Below are positions 51,666-59,819 of a stretch of 64,000 nucleotides of DNA, piece after piece (the first letter of the stretch is position 1; each line of letters opens with the position of its first letter). Location: the NCBI GenBank assembly GCA_036563875.1, contig DATCLO010000110.1, forward strand, positions 22,217-86,216. Reading direction: 5' to 3'. The position numbers and the translations under genes were made by a program. The notes under the pieces are model-generated. The model was not told where the DNA came from. It saw nothing but the letters and a program-made list of their open reading frames with translations, and searched no databases. This stretch comes from ZC4RG29 sp036563875 (lineage in GTDB: Bacteria; Bacteroidota; Bacteroidia; Cytophagales; Cyclobacteriaceae).

Positions 51666-52847
51666 TCAATATTTTCCCCACCGGATGTACGTTTCGAGGT
51701 CTTTGTCACCTCTTCCTGAAAGGTTGACGACCACGACATCCTGCTTTGAAAACTTTAGTTTGTTCAGCGCCGCCAGTGCATGCGCTGATTCTATTGCGGG
51801 AATAATTCCTTCCAGGCGGCTAAGCCTGATACCGGCCTCCATGGCTTCATCGTCCGTGGCGCTAACAAACTGCACGCGTCCGGTATCAAAAAGATGCGCG
51901 TGCATTGGTCCGATACCCGGATAGTCAAGGCCCGCCGAAATGGAGTATGGTTCTATTACCTGACCATCATCCGTCTGCATAAGCAACGTTTTGCTGCCAT
52001 GGAGTACACCGGGCTTGCCCAAGGCAGTCGTGGCAGCAGATTCCCCGGAATCCAGCCCGTGACCAGCCGCTTCAACGCCCACAAGTTTTACGCGCGTGTC
52101 ATCCAGGTAGTGGTAGTACGCGCCCGCAGCGTTGCTTCCTCCCCCAACACAGGCAATGATCCAATCGGGATGTGATCGTCCAGTTGTTTCCTGAAGCTGT
52201 ACCTTGATTTCCTCGCTGATGACAGACTGAAACCGCGCGACCATATCGGGATAAGGATGAGGACCCACAACGGAACCGATGATGTAGTGCGTGTCAGTAG
52301 GGTGGTTGATCCAGTGCCTCATCGCCTCGTTGGTCGCATCCTTTAACGTCATGTTCCCACTCAGCGCAGGAACAACCGTGGCACCCAGAATCCGCATCCG
52401 CTCGACGTTGGGACGCTGCCGTTCCATATCGACCTTGCCCATGTACACTATGCACTCCATGCCCATCAGCGCGCATACTGTGGCTGTCGCGACGCCATGC
52501 TGACCCGCGCCGGTTTCAGCAATGATCTTCTCCTTCCCAAGCCTGCGCGCGAGCAGGATCTGACCGATCGTGTTGTTCACCTTATGTGCGCCGGTGTGGC
52601 AGAGGTCTTCGCGCTTAAGGTAAATCTCTGCGCCTACTGCCTCCGAAAGTCGTCGGGCGTAATACAATGGCGTGGGTCTTCCTACATAGTCCTTCAGAAG
52701 CGCTCTGAATTCTTCCTGAAATTTCGGGTCATTCCAGATGTCGAGGTAGTGCGTTCGCAACTCCTCCACGTTCGGATAAAGCATCTCGGGAATGTAGGCA
52801 CCGCCGAATTTTCCGTAGTACCCCCGTTCATCCACCTGGTAGGTCAT
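51666..52847 (-). CDS. trpB: Tryptophan synthase beta chain
   Basis: A 393-aa PLP enzyme joining indole and serine. The Schiff-base Lys is in LCHTGAHKVNNTIGQ, the phosphate loop in CVGGGSNAAGAY, and the ligand-binding AETGAGQHGVA motif is intact. The length is normal for the TrpB1 type that pairs with TrpA. Confidence 0.96.
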   Translation of the reverse strand: MTYQVDERGYYGKFGGAYIPEMLYPNVEELRTHYLDIWNDPKFQEEFRALLKDYVGRPTPLYYARRLSEAVGAEIYLKREDLCHTGAHKVNNTIGQILLARRLGKEKIIAETGAGQHGVATATVCALMGMECIVYMGKVDMERQRPNVERMRILGATVVPALSGNMTLKDATNEAMRHWINHPTDTHYIIGSVVGPHPYPDMVARFQSVISEEIKVQLQETTGRSHPDWIIACVGGGSNAAGAYYHYLDDTRVKLVGVEAAGHGLDSGESAATTALGKPGVLHGSKTLLMQTDDGQVIEPYSISAGLDYPGIGPMHAHLFDTGRVQFVSATDDEAMEAGIRLSRLEGIIPAIESAHALAALNKLKFSKQDVVVVNLSGRGDKDLETYIRWGKY

Positions 52848-52865
52848 ATCTTTCTCTTTAGTTGT

Positions 52866-53510
52866 TCATTTGAGCGCGGTCGCAACCGCGTTCATAAAAT
52901 CTGTCAACCGTCCTGAATCCTTTATTCCCGGACTGCTTTCAATACCACTGTTTACATCAAGGGCATGAAGGTTCATGCCTGCAAGATGCTTTACTTCCGA
53001 TACATTCTCCGGAGAAAGTCCTCCACTCAGAAAGAAGGGCACCGACTGATCGTATTTTCCAAGCAGACTCCAATCGAAGCGCCTGGCGTTGCCACCGTGA
53101 AGAGGTCCTTTCGTATCGAACAGAAAGAAATCGACGGCGTCACGATATGCAGACGTCACAGCAAAATCAAAAGTCTCATCCACTGGAAATGCTTTCATCA
53201 CCTTGATGCCTGTCGCACGTACCGCGGCACACTCGTCCGGCGTTTCCTTGCCGTGTAATTGTGCTCCCCACAGAGAATGTCGCCTTGCCGCAGCGATAAT
53301 CTCATCGACAGTCGCGTTTACAAAAACGCCAACGCGTTTGATCGTTGACGGAAGATCCGAAGGCACAGTGAATTCCTCACCGACATATCTCGGCGATTTG
53401 TTATAAAAAATAAATCCCATGTAATCGGGTTGATGTGCTGCCACCGCGGCGATGTTCTGCGCATCCCGCATCCCGCAAATCTTTAGTCGCACGTCGATAC
53501 CGTCGATCAT
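52866..53510 (-). CDS. trpF: Phosphoribosylanthranilate isomerase
   Basis: A 214-aa TIM barrel. The active-site Cys is in VRLKICGMRDAQN, the general-acid Asp in FFLFDTKGP, and the phosphate site in LDVNSGIESSPG. Its start overlaps the trpC stop by 4 nt (ATGA). It is a separate protein, not fused to TrpC. Confidence 0.94.
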   Translation of the reverse strand: MIDGIDVRLKICGMRDAQNIAAVAAHQPDYMGFIFYNKSPRYVGEEFTVPSDLPSTIKRVGVFVNATVDEIIAAARRHSLWGAQLHGKETPDECAAVRATGIKVMKAFPVDETFDFAVTSAYRDAVDFFLFDTKGPLHGGNARRFDWSLLGKYDQSVPFFLSGGLSPENVSEVKHLAGMNLHALDVNSGIESSPGIKDSGRLTDFMNAVATALK

Positions 53511-54316
53511 TTTACTTTCTTTACCTGCCGTTTGCGTAACTCATCGATGAATTCCTTGCACGCCTTTTCCGGACTGCCGTGCTGCATGAAGTTCTGTCCC
53601 ATCAGGAAACCCTCGTAACCGAACTGCCGCAATTCCATTATCGTATCCGGTGATTCAATACCACTCTCCGATACTTTCACGACACCGTCCGGAATCAACG
53701 GCGCTAGTTCTTTGGAGACGTCCAGACTGATCTTGAAGGTTTTTAAGTCACGATTGTTTACTCCAATAAGATCTGCGCCTGCATCAATGCTGTACTCCAG
53801 CTCTTCGCGCGTGTGAACCTCAAGCAGGACCTCGAGACCCAGCGAATGCGCAAAAGCCGCCAGCGATTTCAATGTCGCAGCGTCGAGGGCCGCTGCAATA
53901 AGCAAGATGACGTCCGCTCCTATCGATTTCGCCTCGATGATCTGATATTCGTCAATCGTGAAATCCTTCCGGAGAATGGGGCAAAAGTTGAACTTGCGCG
54001 CCGTTTTCAAATCGTCATTGCTGCCTCCAAAGTATTTCTGATCAGTTAGGACAGAAATAGCCGATGCCCCAGCTTGCATGTAGCCGATGGAGACGCGCTC
54101 TACGGATACGTGGGCGTTGATGATGCCTTTAGAGGGCGATTTTCTCTTGATCTCGGCAATGATCCCCGACTTGTCCGGACGGCGGATATAATGACGCATC
54201 GACACGCAGGGTGTCGTAAAGAAAATGCTTTGCTCAAGCAGCCGAACCGGATAAAGGCTCTTGCGCTCGTCCGTCTCTTTGCGCTTATGGGCTACAATTT
54301 CGTCGAGGATGTTCAT
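53507..54316 (-). CDS. trpC: Indole-3-glycerol phosphate synthase
   Basis: A 269-aa protein with the start moved to ATG 54316 (MNILDEIVAHKRKETDERK); the frame is open further upstream but only as read-through of trpD. Signature stretches are GIIAEIKRKSPSKG, PILRKDFTIDEYQI, GADLIGVNNRDLKTF and VSESGIESPD. It starts 1 nt after the trpD stop. Confidence 0.95.
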   Translation of the reverse strand: MNILDEIVAHKRKETDERKSLYPVRLLEQSIFFTTPCVSMRHYIRRPDKSGIIAEIKRKSPSKGIINAHVSVERVSIGYMQAGASAISVLTDQKYFGGSNDDLKTARKFNFCPILRKDFTIDEYQIIEAKSIGADVILLIAAALDAATLKSLAAFAHSLGLEVLLEVHTREELEYSIDAGADLIGVNNRDLKTFKISLDVSKELAPLIPDGVVKVSESGIESPDTIMELRQFGYEGFLMGQNFMQHGSPEKACKEFIDELRKRQVKKVK

Positions 54317-54317
54317 G

Positions 54318-55304
54318 TTAGTTTTCAAGGAAAAGTTTGAATTTCTCCAGTGCTTTGCCCGACACAAGGGCTTCGCGCGCGCGCACAATTGCATCTTCGA
54401 TCCCCCGTTCCTGATTTGCACAGTACAAGGCCATCGCGGCATTGGCGATGACTGCGTCATTCTGTGCCTCCGTTCCATTACCTTCAAGAACGTTCAGGAA
54501 AATGCGCGCGGATTCTTCAATGGATTCACCTCCGTGCAGGTCAGACGGAGAGCGTTGCGCAAAGCCAAGGTCGGCAGGTTCCGCGATCTGCTCACCACCA
54601 TTGAAGTAATACTTATATGGACCAGTCAGCGACACCTCATCATAACCGTCAAGCGAATGCAGAACAACGTACTGCTTACCTGATTGCTGATACAAGTAAC
54701 CAAACTTCCTTGCCAATTCCAGGTTGAACACACCCACCAGCTGGCGATCAGGAAATGCAGGATTCACCATCGGTCCCAGCATATTGAAGAACGTCTTTAC
54801 ACCGAGCTCGCGACGAATCGGAGCGACATTTTTCATTGCCGGGTGAAACAGCGGGGCGTGCATGAAACAAATGTTGGCACGATCGAGGCTGCGCTTCAGC
54901 GTGTCGGGATCGTTCGTGAACTTATAGCCGAAATACTCCAGCAGGTTCGACGATCCGCAAGCCGATGACACACCATAATTGCCATGCTTGGCGACGGGTT
55001 GTCCTGCCGCGGCGACAATAAACGCAGAGAGCGTGGAGATGTTAAAAGTGTTCTTTGAATCGCCGCCCGTGCCGCATACGTCGATGACAGGATGGTCGAA
55101 GTTCATCCGAAGGCAAAGTTCCAGCATCGCGTCGCGAAAGCCTTGCAGTTCATCTACGGTGATGCTTCGCATCATATAAACCGTCATGAATGCTGCTGTC
55201 TGGCTCGGGTTGTATTTTCCCGTTGCCAGGTCGACAAGGACGCGGTGTGCCGTCTCTCTGGTGAGGGATCGGTGGTCGATGAGTTCATTCAATATCTCTT
55301 TCAT
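54318..55304 (-). CDS. trpD: Anthranilate phosphoribosyltransferase
   Basis: A 328-aa enzyme. The PRPP-binding motif is DVCGTGGDSKNTFNIST, followed by KHGNYGVSSACGSSNLLEYFG and NMLGPMVNPA. It transfers phosphoribose to anthranilate. It is not fused to the amidotransferase TrpG, which is the preceding gene (11-nt gap). Confidence 0.95.
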   Translation of the reverse strand: MKEILNELIDHRSLTRETAHRVLVDLATGKYNPSQTAAFMTVYMMRSITVDELQGFRDAMLELCLRMNFDHPVIDVCGTGGDSKNTFNISTLSAFIVAAAGQPVAKHGNYGVSSACGSSNLLEYFGYKFTNDPDTLKRSLDRANICFMHAPLFHPAMKNVAPIRRELGVKTFFNMLGPMVNPAFPDRQLVGVFNLELARKFGYLYQQSGKQYVVLHSLDGYDEVSLTGPYKYYFNGGEQIAEPADLGFAQRSPSDLHGGESIEESARIFLNVLEGNGTEAQNDAVIANAAMALYCANQERGIEDAIVRAREALVSGKALEKFKLFLEN

Positions 55305-55315
55305 CGCTCTTGCGT

Positions 55316-55894
55316 TTAATTCTTTTGATGTTGTAACCAGTTGCGAAGCATTTTGGGACCTTCAGTTGTCATTACCGACTCGGGGTGAAACTGAAGTCCC
55401 CTTACGTCGAATTCGCGATGGCGGATACCCATGATGAGGCCCTCCTCGTTGACGGCCGTCACTACGATGGTGTCCGGTATTGTATTCGGATCGATCGCCC
55501 ACGAGTGATAGTGCGTTGCCTGAAACGAGGGTGTCACACTCCTGAACAAAATCTCCTCCGGATCGGACACCGTTGTTGTCGTGGTCACGCCGTGCAACAC
55601 CTTCGGAATATTGAACAGCCGTGCACCAAACACTTCACCGATTCCTTGCAGTCCGAGGCATATTCCGAGAATGCTCTTGCTTGCCGCGTATGTACGAATA
55701 ACGTCTTTCATAACGCCGGCTTCGTCGGGAAGTCCCGGACCCGGAGAAATGAGAATCTTGTCGTACGCTCCAACAGCCTCCGTGCTGATCTTATCATTAC
55801 GATACACATCAGGATTATGCCCCAGTTCGCGAAGTATATGGACCAGGTTGTAGGTAAACGAGTCGTAGTTATCGAGGACCAGTATTTTCATCAC
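55316..55894 (-). CDS. trpG: Anthranilate synthase component II (glutamine amidotransferase)
   Basis: A 192-aa class I amidotransferase. The nucleophilic Cys is in ILGICLGLQGIGE, the catalytic His and Glu in LQFHPESVMT, and HYHSWAID is the family segment near the active site. It supplies ammonia to TrpE. It could also serve 4-amino-4-deoxychorismate synthase. The alternative ATG at 55891 would remove one residue. Confidence 0.94.
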   Translation of the reverse strand: MMKILVLDNYDSFTYNLVHILRELGHNPDVYRNDKISTEAVGAYDKILISPGPGLPDEAGVMKDVIRTYAASKSILGICLGLQGIGEVFGARLFNIPKVLHGVTTTTTVSDPEEILFRSVTPSFQATHYHSWAIDPNTIPDTIVVTAVNEEGLIMGIRHREFDVRGLQFHPESVMTTEGPKMLRNWLQHQKN

Positions 55895-55909
55895 TTGCCA
55901 ATTCAGTAT

Positions 55910-57310
55910 CTATATTTTCTCCGCCATTACCAGCGCCTTGCGCAGCGCCTCTACTTTGTTATTCACTTCCTGCAATTCGCTTTCGCTCTTTGATTTGGAT
56001 ACAATACCCGCCCCAGCCTGGAATATCAGCCTGTTGTTGTGACTGAGCAGCGTCCGGATCATAATGGCATGATTGAACGACCCGTCAAATCCAATGACCC
56101 CAATCGCGCCCCCGTAAAAGCCACGGTTTACTTTCTCATATCGGTTGATGAGGGTCATCGCCATGTGCTTGGGCGCACCGGATAGCGTACCGGCCGGAAA
56201 CGTGTCAGCAGCCATACGGATCACAGAGGAACCTGGATCGAGGTCACCTGTAATCTTGGAAACGAGGTGAATGACGTGGGAGTAGAACTGCACTTCTTTG
56301 AAGACTTCAACGTGGACGTTCTGCGCGTTGCGACTCATATCGTTGCGCGCCAAATCGACCAGCATAACGTGTTCCGCATTTTCCTTTTCGTCTTCTGACA
56401 GTCTTGACGCAAGCGCAGCATCTTCCTGGTCGTTACCTGTTCTCCTGAACGTACCGGCAATCGGATAGATGTGTGCCTTCCCCTTCTTCACCTGAAGCTG
56501 CGCCTCGGGTGAAGAGCCCATCAGCTTAAAGCTGCCGTAGTCGAAGTAAAACAGGTAGGGCGAAGGGTTTATGGATCGCAATGCGCGATACACATTGAAC
56601 TCGTCGCCAGCAAAGCCACAGCTGAAGCGACGCGACAATACAATCTGGAATACGTCGCCGCGGAAGCAGTGCTCCTTCCCTTTCTCGATGATATCGAGAA
56701 ATTCACCATCCGTGCAGTTGGCTTCTTCGGGACCGCGGACTGAGAACGGGTATGTTGAGAAGCGGTTGCTGAGAATGATTTGTTCTATCCGGTCCAGATT
56801 GGAAGTTGCTCCATCACCCGTGGTATGCTGGTAAAGCGACAATTCATTGGAAAAGTGATCAACCACGATCACGTAGCGGTACAGTTTGTATTGAATGTCC
56901 GGAATAAGTACCTCCGGCAGCGAAAGCGAAATGTCTTCGAAGCACCGAACGCTGTCGTAGGCCATGTATCCGAACAGTCCGCAGTTGGGATGCCGCGATT
57001 GTACATCGGGATCAGGCTCAAAGGAATTCAGGAACTCCTCAAGCATGGTTGTCACCTGTCCTTTCTGCCCGATGGTTGTTTTTGTGGGTGCTGAATCCGG
57101 GTAAGCGACTGTTGTAACGCCGTTCGCGACAGAAAAGGAAGCGATCGGATCGCAGCATATGAACGAAAGACTGTTCTCATGGCTATGATAGTCTGAGCTC
57201 TCAAGCAGGATGCTGGCGGCGAACACGTCGCGCAGCTTGAGGTAAATGTTCACCGGCGTGAGCGTATCGGCGAGAAGCGTCTTTCGGTACGTCTTGAGCT
57301 TTATTTTCAT
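55910..57310 (-). CDS. trpE: Anthranilate synthase component I
   Basis: A 466-aa protein started at ATG 57310 (MKIKLKTYRKTLLADTLTPV). The LLESSDYHS stretch corresponds to the LLES tryptophan feedback site; chorismate binding is by IAGTFRRTGNDQEDAA, ENAEHVMLVDLARND and GTLSGAPKHMAM. It is the first structural gene of the trp operon and is preceded by the leader peptide and attenuator at 57347-57465. Confidence 0.95.
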   Translation of the reverse strand: MKIKLKTYRKTLLADTLTPVNIYLKLRDVFAASILLESSDYHSHENSLSFICCDPIASFSVANGVTTVAYPDSAPTKTTIGQKGQVTTMLEEFLNSFEPDPDVQSRHPNCGLFGYMAYDSVRCFEDISLSLPEVLIPDIQYKLYRYVIVVDHFSNELSLYQHTTGDGATSNLDRIEQIILSNRFSTYPFSVRGPEEANCTDGEFLDIIEKGKEHCFRGDVFQIVLSRRFSCGFAGDEFNVYRALRSINPSPYLFYFDYGSFKLMGSSPEAQLQVKKGKAHIYPIAGTFRRTGNDQEDAALASRLSEDEKENAEHVMLVDLARNDMSRNAQNVHVEVFKEVQFYSHVIHLVSKITGDLDPGSSVIRMAADTFPAGTLSGAPKHMAMTLINRYEKVNRGFYGGAIGVIGFDGSFNHAIMIRTLLSHNNRLIFQAGAGIVSKSKSESELQEVNNKVEALRKALVMAEKI

Positions 57311-57346
57311 ATCGGACTTATTGGTCAGGTTTTTGGAAACGCCTTT

Positions 57347-57380
57347 CAAAACGAAGGCCCGCTGTGAACAGCGGGCCTCC
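57347..57380 (-). terminator. trp attenuator terminator (stem 3:4)
   Basis: GGAGGCCCGCTG, loop TTCA, CAGCGGGCCTTC and then GTTTTG form a 12-bp GC-rich intrinsic terminator (one G-U pair) 37 nt upstream of trpE. Its 5' arm also contains GCTGTTCAC (57364-57372), which is the exact complement of GTGAACAGC at 57403-57411, so a competing antiterminator can form. Confidence 0.9.
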
Positions 57381-57402
57381 GGTATAGCAAGGGCAATATC
57401 TG

Positions 57403-57428
57403 GCTGTTCACATATCGGGTAATATGTG
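57403..57428 (-). promoter_or_regulatory. trp leader segments 1 and 2
   Basis: Segment 1 (CACATAT, 57422-57428) is a perfect complement of segment 2 (ATATGTG, 57409-57415) with a 6-nt loop. Segment 2 extended to GTGAACAGC (57403-57411) pairs perfectly over 9 nt with segment 3 (57364-57372). Segment 1 lies directly after the three Trp codons and segment 2 spans the leader stop codon. A ribosome stalled at the Trp codons would cover segment 1 and allow 2:3 antitermination, while one at the stop would cover segment 2 and allow the 3:4 terminator. Confidence 0.88.
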
Positions 57429-57461
57429 CCACCACCAGATTATTGTTGCCATGTGTTTCAT
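57408..57461 (-). CDS. trpL: trp operon leader peptide (Trp-Trp-Trp)
   Basis: A 17-codon frame on the minus strand encodes MKHMATIIWWWHILPDM, with three consecutive Trp codons at 9-11. A second ATG gives a 14-residue version. It starts 1 nt after the thx stop (TGA-t-ATG), so ribosomes finishing THX can reinitiate. The stop codon is inside the segment 2 arm of the attenuator. Three Trp in 17 residues at this place is the classical sign of ribosome-mediated attenuation. Confidence 0.9.
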   Translation of the reverse strand: MKHMATIIWWWHILPDM

Positions 57462-57462
57462 A

Positions 57463-57645
57463 TCAAGCTTCTGTCTTTTTACGAGTCGTCCTGCGGGGTT
57501 TCGGTGCCGGTTCTTCAGCCGCAACCGTTTGAGCAGCAGATTCAGCAGCAACGACTACAGCACGTTTCTTCTTCCTTCTGCGTGAATTTCCGTACGTGCC
57601 AAGCCAAATTTTTCCGCGTTTTGATTTTTTATCTCCTTTTCCCAT
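57463..57645 (-). CDS. 30S ribosomal protein THX with Ala/Pro-rich tail
   Basis: A 60-aa protein. Residues 1-28, MGKGDKKSKRGKIWLGTYGN then SRRRKKK, match the THX (Thermus S31-like) family of small basic 30S proteins. A less conserved tail (VVVAAESAAQTVAAEEPAPK) ends in RRTTRKKTEA. It is transcribed from a promoter at 57663-57693 and is directly followed by the trp leader peptide. Being co-located with trp regulation is unexpected for a ribosomal protein. Confidence 0.88.
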   Translation of the reverse strand: MGKGDKKSKRGKIWLGTYGNSRRRKKKRAVVVAAESAAQTVAAEEPAPKPRRTTRKKTEA

Positions 57646-57662
57646 ACCCCGATTTGGTGGGG

Positions 57663-57693
57663 CAATAATAGCAAACCGTCAAATAATTCCAAA
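57663..57693 (-). promoter_or_regulatory. Promoter of thx and the trp operon
   Basis: On the minus strand TTTG (57690-57693), a 19-nt spacer and TATTATTG (57663-57670) match the Bacteroidota -33/-7 consensus TTTG-N19-21-TAnnTTTG with one mismatch. It lies 18 nt upstream of the thx ATG. No other promoter-like sequence is visible between thx and trpE, so the trp operon is probably read from here through the attenuator. Confidence 0.6.
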
Positions 57694-57701
57694 TAGTTAC
57701 C

Positions 57702-59762
57702 CTACCAAATCTTCACCCGCTCGGATGCCGGGCGGTACATCGGATCCCCCTCACCGATATTAAAGGCCTCATAGAATGCGTCAATATTCACAAGTGGCCC
57801 AATCGCCCTGTACATGCCGGGTGAGTGAGGATCGGTCTTCACCAACTGCCTCAGTGTTTCATCGCGGTACTTACTGCGCCAAACGGTCGCCCACGAAAGG
57901 AAGAATCGTTGTTCAGGCGTGAACCCATCGATGAGTCCCGGGCGGCCGTGTTCTTTAAGGTATAGTTGCAGTCCATCATAGGCTGCCGACAATCCGCCCA
58001 GGTCTCCAATGTTCTCTCCGAGCGTGAACTCGCCATTCACAAACACGCTGTCCAGTGGCTCATAGCTACTAAACTGAGCAGCCAGCGCTTTGCCCTTCTC
58101 CCTGAAATGGGAAAGGTCCTTTTCTGTCCACCAGTTGCGAAGGTTACCCTCAGCATCAAATCTGCTGCCCATATCATCAAAACCATGGGATATCTCATGG
58201 CCGATCACGGCGCCCATACCGCCATAGTTAACCGCCTCGTCAGCACGATAGTCGTAAAACGGAGGCTGAAGAATCGCAGCAGGAAAAACAATCTCGTTGA
58301 ACAATGGATTGTAGTATGCATTTACCGTTTGAGGTGTCATTTCCCACTCCTTCTTATCAACCGGCTTGCCATACTTAGCGAGTGACTGTTCGAGGTTGAA
58401 TCGTTTTGCGTTGAGCACGTTTTGCGCATAAGACGCGGTTTCAGGATTGCGGTCGACCACCAGCGCCGAGTAGTCCTTCCACTCGTCAGGATATCCAATC
58501 TTTACATTGAAAGTGGATAGTTTCTCCAGCGCTTTCTGCTTGGTGGAGTCCGACATCCAATCCAGGTTCTTTATGCGTTCCCCAAAGGCGCGTTTGATGT
58601 ACTCAACCATTTCCATTGCCTTTTGTTTTGCTTCGGCAGGGAAGTGTTCGTCAACATACAGCTTACCCAGCGCTTCACCCAATGCCTCGTCGGTTTGCCC
58701 AAGCACACGACGCCATCTGGGCCGCATCTTCTCAACGCCATCCAGATACTTGCCATAAAAATCAAAATCGGCTGATACCATTTCATGATTCAGGTACGGT
58801 GCCGCAAGGTTGATGAGATGCCACCGGAAGTACGCCTTCAGGTCAGCAATGGGAGTTGTGTTGATAATCTTTTCAACGGCAGAAAGAAAGTCTTTGTCTA
58901 CCACTATTACTGAATCGATGTCTGGTAATCCCAACTCAATGAAATATGATTTCCAGTTAAATGAAGGCATTATGGTCGCAAGCTGATCGATAGGCCACTT
59001 GTTGTAGATGTTATCCGGATTGCGTCTTTCCTCCTTCGTCAGCGTGGCCTGAGCCAGGGCAGTTTCGATCTTCATGATGGCGTTTGCCTGACTTTGGGCC
59101 GTGGATTTTTCAACTCCGCTGAGTTCAAGCATCCTGGCAACGTGAGCGAGGTATTTCTCACGGGTCTCCTTCCCTTTCGAACTTTTATCGAAATAATAAT
59201 CGCGCTCAGGCAATCCAATACCCGCGCCCGAGAAGTACACATTGATGACGTCACTCTTCTTCAGATCAGGGAAAGCCTCGATTACGAACCAGGCTTGGCC
59301 ACCGTACTGTTGTTGCTTCGTGAAGTATTTTTGTATATCGGCCTTCCCGCTGATTGCATCCACCTGTTTGAGAAAATCATCTACCGCCTTTACGCCCACT
59401 CGTTCGGCAAGCAGAGAATCCATACCAATGTCGAAGAAGTCAGATACCTTCCGTTGATCTGATCCTTCTGCGTATTCAGGATTATCCGAGGCATTCTTAA
59501 GGACTTCAAGAACATCGGCCTGAGTTTTCTCACGTAGTTCGCTAAAGCTCCCCCAACTTCCGCGGTCGGCAGGAATCTCGGCCCGATCGAGCCACCCTCC
59601 GTTCGCGAAACGATAAAAGTCCTTCGAAGGCTTTACAGTGGTATCCATGTTCGAAATGGATAAGCCCACTCCATCAGGCAACTTCATTTCAGACTGGTTG
59701 CTTGAACAGGAGGCGACAAGAATTACAAGGAGGGCAATGGCGGCATTGGTATAGTATCGCAT
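57702..59762 (-). CDS. M13-family zinc metalloendopeptidase, lipoprotein
   Basis: A 686-aa neprilysin/PepO-type peptidase. The signal peptide ends VILVASC (lipobox). The zinc motif HEISH is at 522-526 (VIGHEISHGFDDMG) and the third ligand Glu583 is in LGENIGDLGG. The N-terminal lid domain has FYRFANGGWLDRAEIP and NAYYNPLFNEIVFPAAIL precedes the zinc site, as in the family. It degrades small peptides in the periplasm or at the cell surface. Confidence 0.93.
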   Translation of the reverse strand: MRYYTNAAIALLVILVASCSSNQSEMKLPDGVGLSISNMDTTVKPSKDFYRFANGGWLDRAEIPADRGSWGSFSELREKTQADVLEVLKNASDNPEYAEGSDQRKVSDFFDIGMDSLLAERVGVKAVDDFLKQVDAISGKADIQKYFTKQQQYGGQAWFVIEAFPDLKKSDVINVYFSGAGIGLPERDYYFDKSSKGKETREKYLAHVARMLELSGVEKSTAQSQANAIMKIETALAQATLTKEERRNPDNIYNKWPIDQLATIMPSFNWKSYFIELGLPDIDSVIVVDKDFLSAVEKIINTTPIADLKAYFRWHLINLAAPYLNHEMVSADFDFYGKYLDGVEKMRPRWRRVLGQTDEALGEALGKLYVDEHFPAEAKQKAMEMVEYIKRAFGERIKNLDWMSDSTKQKALEKLSTFNVKIGYPDEWKDYSALVVDRNPETASYAQNVLNAKRFNLEQSLAKYGKPVDKKEWEMTPQTVNAYYNPLFNEIVFPAAILQPPFYDYRADEAVNYGGMGAVIGHEISHGFDDMGSRFDAEGNLRNWWTEKDLSHFREKGKALAAQFSSYEPLDSVFVNGEFTLGENIGDLGGLSAAYDGLQLYLKEHGRPGLIDGFTPEQRFFLSWATVWRSKYRDETLRQLVKTDPHSPGMYRAIGPLVNIDAFYEAFNIGEGDPMYRPASERVKIW

Positions 59763-59819
59763 GACTTTGCAGTTTTCCGCAAAGTTATGAGATTACCTGA
59801 CATTCGTTAGCAAGTCAAT

